From the NCBI GenBank assembly GCA_029959195.1, contig CP114122.1:248001-312000 (forward strand): DNA of 64,000 nt, read 5' to 3'. Source of the stretch: Dictyophora rubrovolvata (taxonomy: Eukaryota; Basidiomycota; Agaricomycetes; Phallales; Phallaceae). The translations under genes and the position numbers were made by a program. Each line of letters begins with the position of its first letter. Position 1 is the stretch's first letter. The notes below the pieces were generated by a model. It searched no databases and was not told where the DNA came from. It worked only from the letters and a program-made list of their open reading frames with translations. This document shows positions 23,858 through 36,375 of this stretch, piece after piece.

Positions 23858-25018
23858 TGTGGTCGTGGTTTGTGATTTGGTTTATGTGGATAATGCCTTG
23901 AGTAGAGTGAGGTCAAACCTTACTGCAGTTATGGTAGTTTACTCACTAGTATTGATTGAGACTCGGTTTAATGTCGACGAGAGAATTTACAAGTCAACAA
24001 CTTTTTGCTTGCTTGCAAGTGAAAGAACGAGTGTCCTGGGATATAATTTACAGATCCAAACTCATTTTATCTTTCGTTCGATATAACCCTTGGTTGCAAA
24101 ACTCGTTGTTTTCTTGCCATGGCAAGGACCTTGAGGATGCCAGCACGGTTTGTTGTTTTCACTCTATAGTTTATTACTATCAGCGTAAAAAAATACAAAA
24201 CTTAGCTCAATCCGGGGGGTAATTAGACACAGATGATTGGATCGGCTACGCCGACTTAGTCCAGCATTCAACCAGCATTCAACCAGCATTCAACCAACAC
24301 TCCTGATATCTTGTCCGGAGCGCCGTTATACGCTACACTTGATTTGAATTTAAACCTGGATCGGTTATGAGGAAATCCGATCAGAGATTATTGCCAAACA
24401 AACTGGACACAACTCCGCGTATTCAATAATTCGCGCCCTCCTCCAAGTTGTCAAGGCACACGACGCGGCGTCAAGACGTACAATATTCAATTTATTTTTT
24501 CAAATTACATAGTAGATGGCGGCGGTTTGTTGATCCACGAGTAGAGTTGACTTCGATCTGAACTTAGGCCGTTATATTTTTTGATTGGAGGTCTGGCCCC
24601 GGGCGACGGGCTTCTATTTGATTTTCCTAATAAGGAGGGATTGTCAGTATATAGTGCTATGACAGTTTCGGACAGAACGACTACTCCTTTTAGAACCGAA
24701 AGCAATCGGAAGATGGAAGTTTATTGTTATAAATTGACACTGATCGGCCTTACTGCCGTTAGAAAGCAATGCCGAAAACTTGAAAATGCTGCTCCAAATT
24801 GAAATGCTGGTAATTTTTATTGGGAAAAGGACAGCGAAATATTCATCTCGATTCTGGCTGCATGGGCTCGAGCCGCATGCAAACCTTGAACATAAATAAC
24901 AGCGGGGGAAACAAGCCCCGTGGCACGAATTCCCAACGGATTGGTGAAGAATAATAGGGACTCGAAGCGACACAATAACCCAAAAAACCTAACAGTGCTT
25001 GATTTGAATAAATAAACT
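23858..25018. other. Intergenic region with a short tandem repeat
   Basis: No supported gene. At about 24262-24294 an 11-base unit (CAGCATTCAAC) is repeated three times in a row, followed by a partial copy. Confidence 0.6.
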
Positions 25019-26343
25019 TTAATCTAGCTTGGCTAGAATCGCCCGAGCGCGATCGTGTATCTCACGTATTAGCGTTAGATTGGGGTCACTGTCATCCTGT
25101 TCCAGGACATCATGATTCAAATCGCTGCCATTGCTATCGCTAATCTGAATGCTCTGTAAAATCCGTTCTATGCACTGGCGTAACCCGACGACCTGCGTTT
25201 AAGAGCGGATTTCCCTTGTAAGTTTGGACAACGACGGAGATCATAAATTTTTATTTTTACCTCGTATATTTTTTGGGGAACGACGGAGACTTTGGCGAAA
25301 GAGAAAGTGAGATGACCTATGTTTTGGAATTTTTCCATGACGTCGTCGATTCGGTTTATTAAATCGAGAGACTGTATTATCCAGCGGTATTTGAGATCCT
25401 TAGATACCGGTTAGATAAGCTTGAGAATTTGAACGTCTTTCGTACATACTTCACCAACCCCATACTCCTCCGCCAGAAATGCATTAATCCCTTGTATGTA
25501 GTTCAACAGCACAGGAACTGAAAAAAGTTTTCAGCCGGCGGGGAATGATTGGGTCACACAGAAAAAAAAGAAAAGCGGACAAACCAGTCGAATACCAGGG
25601 CGTTATACCGGCGATGTATTCCGCGACTCGATAAGCTAACGTTTCCGGACGAATAGTATCACAGAGCGTGCTGGCACATGTCAACGGTAAATATAATCTA
25701 TGCATCTTGGTGTCCTGGATTTTACAATGAGGATTGCAGTTAGTTGCCAGGCTTGGCAATTGAGTCCGGTGCGCCCGTGACCCCTGGACGCCGTCAAGGT
25801 TATTTTGGTATAGGTTCAACAATTCAATTGCCGAATGTGTTGCGGTTCGACTACATGATAGTGGTCTGAGGATGTCTGCGTTCAAGAAGCGACGGGATAT
25901 AGCGATACAGATGTAGATCTGAACGAGACTCTCGCTTGATATCAATCCACGGTATTTGAAATCAGGTATTGCGTCTGGATTTTCGTCTGCATCTTTTGCT
26001 ATCTTCCATAAATTGAGAGCTTGAGAGTATATGGGACGAATGGCCCTAATTAGTCAAAGCTTGGTGAGTATAGTGAAAAAAGATTGTACAAAGACTAGTG
26101 GGCTGACAACTCACTCGCAAAGGGAGCCATCACCTTCAACTCCAAAGATTTTTTTGTATATGGACCGCGCTGAAACATTGGATGCACGACATACGAGAGG
26201 TATTACTTGGAAAGCATTCCAGTGTGTGTCTCGAGGTTCATGGGAATTCTGGTCGCTGACCACCAGCACGTCGTGGAGGTGACTCGTTATGACTTCTGGA
26301 ACAATGTACGAGCAGAGCAAGTCGCGAGGGATGCGTTCTCTGG
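25019..26343 (-). CDS. Fungal protein resembling the transcription-factor middle homology region, 5' end unresolved
   Basis: Exons on the minus strand are about 26343-26115, 26045-25585, 25517-25450, 25398-25261 and 25192-25019, and all junction phases agree. The joined protein reads through SLVQIYICIAISRRFLNADI, TQLPSLATNC, KMHRLYLPL, RPETLAYRVAEYIAGITPWY, VPVLLNYIQGINAFLAEEYG and ends RARAILAKLD. It is mostly helical, with no signal peptide. The style is that of the large helical regulatory domain of fungal zinc-cluster regulators, but I could not find a Zn2Cys6 or other DNA-binding domain upstream, and the start codon was not found. It may be a DNA-binding-less relative, a truncated gene, or an unrelated helical family. 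The exon set is well supported, but the name is not. Confidence 0.6.
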
Positions 26344-27070
26344 TATTGCCACTGTAAGCTATATGTGATTAAATTGTAAATTTGAAAAATTTTTGGTTTA
26401 GGAGCGAAAGGTTTTTATTACCCAAAGACATTTCAAGAAGTTGTAACGGTGTTTGGAAGTACAGGAAACCCTACCGAAAATGGCCTTTCACCGCATATCA
26501 ATGTCTGTCTTTAATACGAGGATCATTACGTAACAAGTTTGAGCTTCGACCACTATTTTCCCATGCGGTAAATTTCAAGCCAAGGCTAATTAGACAAAAC
26601 AGGGTCCTCATGGAAGCGAGTCCGGAGCTGTCCAGGCGTTGTCCGAGGAACATAAATTTTCCAATGGTTTCTGACCGAGATCCGGACCTATTAGCAGAAC
26701 CATGCAATCCATTTCCCCCGAGCTGGAACGTACGATGCAGGCATAAAGGAACGTGAGATATCGAGGGTACCGAGCAACGGAACTGGAAATTTAGGCCCGG
26801 GTTTGAGGGTAATCATACCCCGCCCGGTATATTATTGGTCCTCGTTGTTGCGCCATGAACACAATGAGGGGATCATGAAATTTTCAAAGTAATGAAAGCT
26901 TCAATACCTACTACCTAGTCGTTATTATATTGTCAAACATGACGTCCGAGAGAAAAGAAGAGCATCGAGCGGCTAAACCACGTGGCTACCAGACTCACTG
27001 ACTCAGCCTAGATAAGCGTCACTGCCTCATACTTCTCACGGGACGCTTTGGAACAATTTCAAGTTTCACA
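26344..27070. other. Region between two divergently arranged genes
   Basis: May hold the unresolved first exon or exons of the minus-strand gene to the left and the promoter of the F-box gene that starts at 27071. Open frames are present on both strands (for example 26382-26756 plus and 26498-26707 minus) but overlap each other and carry no motif. Confidence 0.4.
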
Positions 27071-28366
27071 ATGTCATTTTCTTCCTTACCTTACGAATTG
27101 CAATCCCAAATTCTTCAATACGCAATTCACTCTCAGCCTCAAAAATACATATTGGCACTACCCCGCGTAAATTCCCAGTGGAGGGACATGACACTCCCTA
27201 TCCTTCATTCACACATTCACTTAAGAAACCTCGATCAACTCGTATCATTCTCCAATATCATCGACGACAATTCAGAGCTTCATGACCCCAAATCTACCTC
27301 CGTCTCCGGCCCTGGTCCATCCGAAATTAATGGCGAACTTACCTCCACTTCGGGCCTTCTTTCTTGCTGCAGGCAAGGAAGGAAAGTAGAAATCCATCTT
27401 GCTATAGATGCATTTGCGTTCGGAACCTGGCCCATGATTTACAAAGCCCTTAAAAGATGCGATCACCATGATCGAAAATTTGGCTACGTAGCCCGATGGT
27501 TTAGTGGCTCGAATGCTACTGATTCTCGGGATTCGAGTTACCCGGAGGCTCTTAGAGACTGCTGTAGCGGTATTCGAGTATTAAAATTCTGTTTTAATGC
27601 CCATATGAACGATCCAGGCGTGGTGCTTCTTGGTGCGGTATTGTCTCAGATCAGGTGAACTTGAGAGATCCGGATGCCTTTGACCTGTAGACCTTATTAT
27701 TATTAGACCTGAAGAGTTCATTTGGGAGAGCCCGGCCATTCAAGAACTAGGAGCTTATCCTGTTGCGGTAAGTAAAATACGTACCCTTGATTCATCATCG
27801 CTATCTAAGCTTGAAGTTCGTTGTTATAAAAGATTCCACCCGTCGCTTCTCTTCAGCTGTGCAAAGCCATTCGGACATGGGACTCACTCCGCATACTTAA
27901 CCTATCCAACATAGTCTTCCCCGACGACGGCAAAGAATTCATGGATGCAATTATAAACCTTAACAAACCCCTCCAAACTCGAAATCAGACTCTCCGAGCT
28001 CTTACCAGTCAAATTCTAACCGACGGACCCGAGTCAGAACTAGTAGACCGTCGTAATGATGATGATACCACGAGCCTCGAAATATCAGTCAAATTTGCAA
28101 GCGGATTGCACCCTTTAGCGATTGTCCTCATCGTGCTGAGCCAACCCCGTTTGACGAAACTTCATATTGAGGATGTATACCGTCATGATATATGGAGCTC
28201 TAAAATCACATTTGATGATGTAGAAATGGACTTTTTGGCACTGTGGGACGAGACGGATATGAGTAGCCTGCCGGAGGTTAACAAAACTCGGTGGATTTCT
28301 AGGATTAGAAGAATTGTGCGAGTAGAGAATAATTATCCCAGTGTGGTCAACCAATCTCAAGGTTGA
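27071..28366 (+). CDS. F-box protein
   Basis: Exons 27071-27654, 27707-27767 and 27833-28366 give 392 residues. The N-terminal SSLPYELQSQILQYA, followed by NSQWRDMTLPILHSHIHL, is a standard fungal F-box, which binds Skp1 in SCF ubiquitin ligases. The remainder has the leucine-rich, alternating pattern (IRVLKFCF, LRILNLSNIVFPDDG, PRLTKLHIED) of the long C-terminal part found in the many mushroom F-box proteins and presumably binds a substrate. The substrate cannot be told. Frame and splice sites are clean, so the gene looks active. Confidence 0.85.
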
Positions 28367-28741
28367 TTCTTTGAGCTGTGTAGGGCTCGTCACATACCCC
28401 TGGGGCTGTTTTTTGTGTCGTCGCAGACGACGGACAGTCCGTATCTACATACATACATTGAAACAAACCAAAAAAGTCCAAAAAATTTTGTATTACTGCA
28501 CGAAATTTGACTGATAATTGGAAAAAAGTTCATAAAACATTTCAAAAAAAAGCTCATGTGTTAGGAAACCACGAATCACATGAAAGTCCACGAGAAGAGA
28601 AGGAATTTCACTTCAATCTTTCAAAAATGAGGGCTTAGTTATTACTAAGTGCTGATTTTGCGAATCCAATTACTAAAATGGGACATCAGGCCGCACAATC
28701 AATCAAGATCATTTTCAAACTTACAATTATTTTTCACTAAA
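28367..28741. other. Convergent 3' spacer
   Basis: AT-rich sequence between the ends of the F-box gene (plus) and the aspartic protease gene (minus). No gene is seen. Confidence 0.5.
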
Positions 28742-30403
28742 TCAAAGAAAAGTCAGGTGTGCCCCATCTGAAAAACAAGAGAATGCAAGAGCAGCCACTT
28801 ACTATCGTAGGCGGTATAAATAAACTCCAACGCCTTCTGACCAATCAAAAACTCTCCAAACCCAGCACTCGCAATCCACGTCACAGCCGTCGTCGACGGA
28901 TCAACACCCGTGATATTTAAAGCAGGGTACAACTCCGGTGGGACGATGTAACCCGATGGTGGGATGGGAATTGTGACCGCTCCAAATTGGAAGTCTAGAG
29001 ATGGGAGAGAGGAGGTTATGTTGCTTGGGAAGGTTAGGACGGAGTCGATTAGGCTCCCGGTTGAGAGGATGGAGCCGTTGTAGGCGTCGAGGATGTCGAA
29101 GTATGTGTCGCTGGTGAAAGGGAAAGTGTCAGTTGTGTGTGTGTGCCTGAGTGTACAAATAGGTTACGGACACGGGGATTCCTATCAGGAGTGTGCCGGT
29201 GTCCGTGCGCGCAAAGGTTGCCTGGTTCAGTGAAACGTTGCCGAATGTCATTGACGATATCTTATTATTATTATTCACAAGTATGAAATGTGCTGTTTTA
29301 GTTTGAATACTTACGTTGAACTCCCAGTGAAAATCGACAGGAGGATTTTGCGGAAGCCATGCAATTTCACCTTAGGATACGATTCAAGATCATTCTCCAC
29401 TGCACAATCAAGAAAACCCCGCTTACCAGAAAACTTTTCGGGGTCAACGCCTCCAAATGTAATTTCACCAGAACCCTCAGGCGTACCGTCTGTCGAAAGA
29501 GGACTGATAGATATACCGAACATCGGCTCCGAAATAACATGGTCACGAAGAAGAGATTGAACGAATGTTGGAGTGGCATTTAATCCTGATATGTCTCCTG
29601 CGTTGCTTCCCGCAGGTCCGAGTCCGACTTTTAGTAAGTACCTTTAGAACAACGAACAATATGCGTCTTATGATATCATTTCACGCACGAATTCCATCAA
29701 TCGGTTTAACCAAAGTGAAACCATTCGTTAAATTGGCTGAGCCAATGAAAACGTTTTTGGCTATGGCTTCCCCAATTGTGACCGTATCGAGGAATGCCGA
29801 ACCAGAAACACCGCCAGTACCGTATCCAACGCCGAATGACGCATTCAGACTGCCAAAGGAAAAAAAATAATCTTGGTGTAAAACACATGGACAGGTAAAA
29901 GAGAAAAGTCGTACTTTTCAGAATGTGGGCCTGGGACGTAAGGTGCCTCGCCTCCGACCCACAGAATCGCGCTGCCGGTGTCGATGAGGACGTTCTGGAA
30001 TTGTTGGTTGTTTCCACATTGCACTATTGAAAAATAAATAAATAAAGATAAAACGCTGATGGTTTGAAAAGTCTACGGACCTGTCGTCACTACTTTAACT
30101 AGTCCGTTTTGGTTTTGCGCTTGGACCGATTTTGGCTTTTTAAGACCTGCCACTATTTGGGGGATCAGCTATACAATAACAATAAACATGATCATTAAGA
30201 GATGGAGTGAACCTTCTTGTAATGATAATCTAAGAAAGGTATCAGATCAGCTCCTTCAGAACACGTCGTTCGTGGCTGTTATCCACGTACAGTTTCGAAG
30301 AGATAGGAGCTTTGAAGAGAGACTCAGCATTAACTCCGGATCCACAGAGGACTAGAAAAGAGACAAGAAGTAAAGAAAGGGTAGAATGAATTTGGATAAT
30401 CAT
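28742..30403 (-). CDS. Secreted pepsin-like aspartic protease (family A1)
   Basis: The first exon encodes a signal peptide (MIIQIHSTLSLLLVSFLVLC). Downstream exons give the whole pepsin fold: the first active-site motif FQNVLIDTGSAILWVGG near 29970, the flap with VGYGTGGVSGS near 29830, IDGILGLGPAGSNAGDISGL near 29620, and GSGEITFGGVDPEKFSGK near 29450. The second active-site motif, ARTDTGTLLIGIP, lies near 29195. The C-terminal exon ends in NGAHLTFL. Both catalytic Asp are present. The protein is expected to be secreted and to digest proteins at acid pH, like polyporopepsin. About eight short introns break the gene, and the junction after exon 1 is not fully resolved. A propeptide-like segment (PQIVAGLKKPKSVQAQ) precedes the mature part. 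Confidence 0.85.
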
Positions 30404-31204
30404 TTGGTTATTAGAAGAGAAAAAAGTCGTCGATGTAACAACACTTTAAAAAAAAAGACTTTCAATTTTTCTTTTGTTATAAGTTTGCTAGTGAATGAAC
30501 GAAAGAGTTCGAGATGAAGGAATGGACGTCCGGTTGAGTGGACGAAGATGAGATCCCAAGGAACGGATACTTGGATGATAGAGGAAGAGAGAAAGAGAGG
30601 GTTTTATAATTTCATTTAAATTGTTTGGGGCGTTGACAGACTCGGATAAGATTCGGATCGGGAAGAGAAGCCTTCGAAAAGACGCCCACTGCTGGTTGGC
30701 CATTGTTGGCATTGACATCTCATCCGAGCTTCACAGAGCTCTACCGGTGACCAGCCAAGGTCCAATATGTTACTGCATTAAGCTGACTATAGCTGTTTTT
30801 TTTTGATGATGGTTCGGCACTTTATCACTTTTTTTGAAAAGATTTCCAAGCAGCTGAGTGATCGTCTACTTGGCGTGCGTGCGTAGTACTGAATTGAGTT
30901 GACGGACATCATCGCATATGATGTAGTTGAAACTTGAGGTCTAGGGTACGTGTGTGAAGCGTGGGACCTGAGAAACTCAAGGAGATGAGCCCAAGTTTGA
31001 TGGATTCAACTGACATCGGTCCGCGGGTTGGATGGTAAGTGTCGGGCGGTGAAGAATCTGTTGTAAATCTGTCGCACATACTATTGCAAATTTAATAATG
31101 ATTGACTTGAAAGTGACCGTGGATGTATATACATGTAGACAGAGCCAGCTTTGTCATACTACAGCTAAAAGGGACGAATGTGAAATTCAAAGGGGAAACC
31201 ACGG
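30404..31204. other. Promoter region of the protease gene and spacer
   Basis: No gene is supported. The first 200 bases are the probable promoter of the minus-strand protease. Confidence 0.4.
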
Positions 31205-32771
31205 CTAACCAAGCTCCTTTATCGTCAAATTCCGAGCCACCGGCAGACTTATATCCGCACCTCTATCCTCCCCGTCTGCCATCTCCACCAGAACAGATTG
31301 CTGTATATGTTGCAGCACATCTTGTACCGATTGAATTGGCGGCAACGACGCGTAACTAGCTTGAATCGCTTTGGCGTTATGTCGACGAAGATCCAGCATA
31401 TAGTTTGTAACCAAAACGGGTCCCAAACTAGGGTTAACAAATGTAAATACAGAACAGTGTGTGTTGTGTTGTGTGGAAAGTGAACACATACGCTTGCACT
31501 AATGAGCTTAAACCTTGTAATAGCGTGGTACTCTTTTAGCTTGGGTAAGTCTCGAACAAAATGACAATCAATGGGGAAGGACGCTTTACATGCATGAACT
31601 GAGGGAAATAGAAATCAAGCAATCTCATGTTGATATATACATAAAACGCACCTGCCCAACAATGGTAAGTGAAAGATTAAGTAGAATTGCAAATCTTCAA
31701 TGTAAATGAGACCAGAAACATGGTGTAGAGATTGACTAGTTTCCTCACGAAAGTCTTGAAATAGCTAAAGAGAAACGCCAAGTGATTCCTCCAAACGAAT
31801 AAGTTGAAAAAATAATTCCTTACTTTGCTTGAGTAGTGTGGAAACAAGATCATCGCCCGTTTGAATCCCCGATTTGCGCTTTAAACACCATGTATCCCAG
31901 ACTTTATATAGAGATATACTGAAAACAAGAAAATCGGTTAACATGACGGAGAGATTGAAGACAAGAGTCAACAATATTTCCTCCTCTAAACCGTAGGTGA
32001 GCCAGCGAAATATATTATATCAACAACGTACCACTGCAAACCAGGTCAGTAACTCATTTCAGTACCAACAGATTAAGACAACGTTTTGCCTACCTCCGAA
32101 CGATAAAGCATCCCCTGAATGCTATTGACTCTGATAAAAGTAAGCTTTGTGTTCTACATTGCACAAGTCGCAAAGGGCCTACTGAATACAAGGAAAAAAA
32201 GTCCTGCCCCGAAACTAAGCATCAACGAAGCTATGAAGAATCTGTTTCTGCAAAGCGAATACGCCCTCGCAGCTATTAACCCTGAAAAACACGATGAGTG
32301 CTCTGATAGCGTTACCGGAGGCGCACAGACCAATATAGCCAATGTAGTTCAAGTTGAAAGTGAAATCTGAAATGTTAGAAAGAGTATTGCACAACCTTAC
32401 AAAGACCATGAATTAGCAAAGACAGCTTGTTAATCACGTAAACTTACGAAGGTGGCTGGAAGAAATTCAAGTGAGGCTAATAAATTAACATCAATAAAGG
32501 TAGGTCAAACTCACAGTGGATAAGTAGACACCAATGAAACCAATTCCTTGTGTAATGATAGAGGTATATCTCCCCAAAAGATAAAGTATCGTCGGAAAAG
32601 TAAATCGTTTGAGCCAAACATACTCCATCTCATCTTCAATTCGTATTATAGTAGAATAGATAGAAAGCGCTGCAGTTGCCATTCAGTATGGGGGATGAAG
32701 TTACCATGGATTTTTTACCTGCACTACTGAGACTCATTAGACCACTGATATAACTAGTAGTGTGTTGGAAC
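31205..32771 (-). CDS. Multi-helix membrane protein, DUF6533-like
   Basis: The first exon (32771-32719) joins the second (32669-32515) as ...SSA-ALSIYSTIIRIEDEMEYVW. This matches the opening of the DUF6533 family of basidiomycete seven-helix membrane proteins (short helix, then an acidic D/E-E-V/M-E-x-V/I-W signature and an aromatic helix). Later exons give NLNYIGYIGLIAARAYSLCRN, a helix SLMLSFGAGLFFLVF, LLTLVFNLSVMLTDFLVF with ISLYKVWDTW, and a C-terminal GPVLVTNYMLDLRR that is typical of the last helix. The C-terminal tail after that is polar. The family is of unknown function. At least seven short introns are present. Some middle exons are weakly resolved, so a damaged copy cannot be excluded. 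Confidence 0.6.
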
Positions 32772-34877
32772 ATTTGAGATTCGCTAAGACAAAGGATTTA
32801 CCCTTCATAGTCCCTGTTAATGATCCTCGCCACAACAGCCTCTATGCCTGCATGAGAGTATCTGTGTATCATTATCACTGTGTGAGCTGGATTGGAGTTG
32901 GATATGAATGCGTCCCGAGTTTAGTCCTTATAAAGGTTCAGAGGATTGTGCCAAAAGTTACTACGCGACCCGGTCGATCAGATTTTTTGATATCAGCCCA
33001 CAAGCACTGACCATGAATGATGAGATACAGAATACAAGTTGCTTCGACGATGTAATTGGACTACGATTTGTCAGAAAGAAGTTTATGACAACTTTTTCTC
33101 ATGAAGGTGGGGAATGGGCACGATAATTGCAACCTACCTCAGGCTGGATGACACTAGTACTCAGGGCATCATGGATCAACCAAATAACGAAGAGTTCGAA
33201 CTTCGAAGGCACTTGATAATTCCCACATGATTGATTTAAAAGCATCGGTATTGGTGTATGTACTAGTACCGTAGCGACGATAATCGAATCCATCACGAAT
33301 CATCATATGGAGAGAAAATACATTGAGTACCCTGATTTAATTGTCGTCCGAGTCAGTGGGGCCGCTGTTAGGAAACGAAAGCTAAAAGCGACTCATTCGT
33401 TGCATTGACGGTTGCAAAGAGGAAGAGGGAGTTGGACTTGAACACGAAGTTTGAAAAATGTATTACTGCGAAGAGCAGAGACTACTGTCAACGTCGATGT
33501 CAACGGACAAAGTTGGTTGTCGGATGCTACGCGCCATAACCCTGGAATAAATTATTTACGTGCTCAGCAAGCTGTTAGCTCGTCCGAGTTAGCTCGGCTG
33601 TGGATGGAACTTTCAGTCATCCAGCGAAGTCGGCTAGTTTCTTGCTTCAAGGCTCGCTGCCCATCATAGACACCATTCAAATGAGTCGGAGGAACAAGAA
33701 ATGCAACAGAACTTACGAATTACCTCAAGGCTGCGACAAAGGACCCGACACCATGCAAACTGGAAAAATCTCGCTTATTTCATATCAGTTTAGAAGACGG
33801 TACTTCTTACATGCCCAACACTGGGCACACAGGATTATCGACCCCCGGATGATGTATCAACTGATAGTAGATCATCATCTGATCCTATTTACATCCGCCA
33901 GAACTCTCATAGAATTCCCGATGTCACTTCCATCTTGGAAGCCCTCGCCATTGGCCAAGCAAGACGGCCTGGAGTACAAGGACTTGACAGCAGTTCTGAT
34001 TGTAGATGCCAGGGGTCCGTGCATAATCTGTTAGAAGATGATGGCGGTACCAATTAATGGCCACCCGGTCGCTCAGAACGCTGAGTATATTGTCTCTCAT
34101 GATCATGCCTTGATTCCAATATGCATCAGAGTCTCCCGCCAAGTGATTGTCGACCTTACGGCTGTCAAGTCAATACTGAAACCAACGGTCAATGGCGGTC
34201 ACATTTCTGTACGCAAACTTTAATTTCACTCAACAGACTTGACATCGGTGCAGAAGCTGCGTTTTACAATCGGCTATGGCTCGGCTGAAGTCATAATAAT
34301 ATCTCATCCGTCAAGGCACTGTATACCGTTTTCTCTGCATGCCGAATGATGTTCGCGTTCAACACGTTTAGCGAGGTTTAAAGTTGGTAATGCCTCGGCT
34401 AAAGTCTCTTCTCAGGTCATATATAGTCGTCCACTTTCGGCGTAACGAAGATCGTTTCTGATAGTTTTTATTACTGGTCCCGTCAAATTGCTCAAGCGAA
34501 GTTATGATTCTTTTTATCCTTTCTGATGCCTTGTTGATTCTTTGTTCGAGAGCTCTATTAGCCCTCGAAGTTACTGGACGGACAATCAAAACCCATTTGT
34601 ATTTTTATCGAGTGAATATCCTTGCTAGATACTGAAAAATATATGGAACATCAGAATTACTCGTCGGTTATCAATTATCAGGCATGGACGAAACCGACAG
34701 GACGACCACGATTTATGGTCCAAGTAGTCCGGGCGCTGTCTGTCCACTGTCTCAGGCTTGCAAACCTATCCCGTTTTATAAGCAAAAAGGCCAAGTTGCC
34801 AAAATTCCAAAATAGTTTGTATGGTCCATTCCTGATGTCATTACTTCAAAAAAAATATATGTTTGTTACTACCTGTC
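32772..34877. other. Spacer with a possible membrane-protein remnant
   Basis: About 2.1 kb with no complete gene. Besides the weak fragment at 33099-33296, short frames at 33600-34034 (plus) and 33924-34142 (minus) overlap and show no family motif. Confidence 0.4.
33099..33296 (-). pseudogene. Possible fragment of a DUF6534-like membrane protein
   Basis: The frame encodes DSIIVATVLVHTPIPML followed by a polar loop and FELFVIWLIHDALSTSV. This resembles two consecutive helices of DUF6534-type basidiomycete membrane proteins. I could not find matching helices before or after it, so it is more likely a leftover than a gene. The call is weak. Confidence 0.25.
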
Positions 34878-36375
34878 CTAATTGAACAAGCGACTAAGAC
34901 GATGCTTACATATAGAATTTATGCAATCCGGGTCTTCACCATCAGCGGAACATCGAATTGTAGTGTTTGGAGAGGGTGGGTCGGCGTTTCGCCAGTATTC
35001 AATTCTGCTTGTGGTTATAATGGCTGTCGTTTTAGAGGTGCTGGTTGGAAGGACCTACCCGTGGTGCCTATATTGCTGACCCAGCAGTGTTTCAGTATTG
35101 GAATCTACAACGCGTTGACCTTCATTTTGGGAGTCCAGGTCGAAGGGAAGCATAATGCGAGGAGGGACCTTGGATATGAGTCACGAAAATTGAAAGAATG
35201 TTTTTGGTATCTCTGAAAACCATACTTTTGCAACCCAATCTCTTCCATGCACGATCCGGAAAACGTGGTCCTATTATGGGTAATCTTATCAAAACCAAAC
35301 GTGTAATGAACAAAGTATTTACCCCTAATGCTTCGTTGATCCACTGAGCATACACGTCATTCCCTGTCCTAGGTTGCCCTAATTAGCGGAGTAAACATTA
35401 GGCGTTTGTATAGCCTAAAATATAAGCAATTGAAAGGAGTACCATATGTGTAAAGGTATATTTCTGTTGACGGGAATTGGATTTTCAACGATATGGCGGC
35501 TAAAGATGCTATAGCACCACCCATGGAATGTCCGGCAACGATTAGGTTGTAATCTGTGGATTGATAAAAGGATCATGGTACGCCTAGGCTTTTTCTAGCA
35601 AATGGCAATAATATTATAAGTACCCGGATAGGTTTGTAGCTCAGATTCTACAGTATCAGAAACGGTAGATTCTACCGCGTTCCAGCTGAAAAGGAAAATG
35701 CGAAAACAATACTTAGCAAAAAAAAGAGGTTCCTTACCTTTTCAAAAAGCCTTTGTGAACAAGTGTACCGTTAGGAGCATCTATTCCCGCAAGCGGTCGT
35801 AGGAGGAATTGAGCGTCCGTGTAAACGTCCAATAACGTCGCGCTAAGTGACAGAATCAGGACGTTCTCGAACCACGTGTCACGGAAAACAGCGAAATTGT
35901 TGCCAAACTGCCAGTGACAGCCTCATGCGTGCGGCGACGTACGACGTACCTGCCTGCGAAAGAAACAACAATATCACGCCTAGTATCGTCTCTTGCGACA
36001 AACCCTCTAGCCTGTATATCAATAAGCAAACGAACAGAAATGTACCATATGAACTTACATCTGTAAGAAAGTGATGGAATCCTTTTACCCTCGTTTGGCC
36101 GTTGGGCCTGGGGCAAATGATAGCGTATGCACTAGTGGCATATCGAAAATCTGAAACCGCTAGGTCAACCTAAAGTATTGATTCAATAGATCAATATTAT
36201 ACAGTGCACAAAATCATCGTATAACTCTACACAAATACCACGTCAATGACTCGTGCGCGATCATAACATACTCAGCAAGATCGAACGTCAACATACCGGA
36301 AGATATACATGTTACAACGGTAGCGGATAATAGACAAATCGTTAGGAAAAGCGACGAACAGCGAGAGATGGTCAT
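34878..36375 (-). CDS. Secreted class 3 lipase
   Basis: A signal peptide (SSLFLTICLLSATVVTC) starts at 36375. Further exons read YATSAYAIICPRPNGQTRVK, GFVARDDTRRDIVVSFAGS, LLDVYTDAQFLLRP, VHKGFLKSWNAVESTV, and then DYNLIVAGHSMGGAIASLAA, where the Ser of GHSMGG (near 35525) is the nucleophile. YTYGQPRTGNDVYAQWINEA follows, and QYRHHG and EYWRNADPPSPNTTIRC near the end carry the likely catalytic His and the usual C-terminal Cys. Such enzymes hydrolyse triacylglycerols or feruloyl esters outside the cell. The segment that should carry the catalytic Asp (about 35340-35110) does not read cleanly: VTHIQGPSSHYASL stands where a TH..D.VP.LP motif is expected. I cannot say whether this is a splice I missed or a real loss. 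Confidence 0.75.

Noticed and set aside
26090-26756. Plus-strand reading YYPKTFQEVVTVFGSTGNPTE after a possible intron
   Set aside because: It overlaps the minus-strand exons that join in phase with four others, and no family fits the plus-strand text, so it is taken as a shadow.
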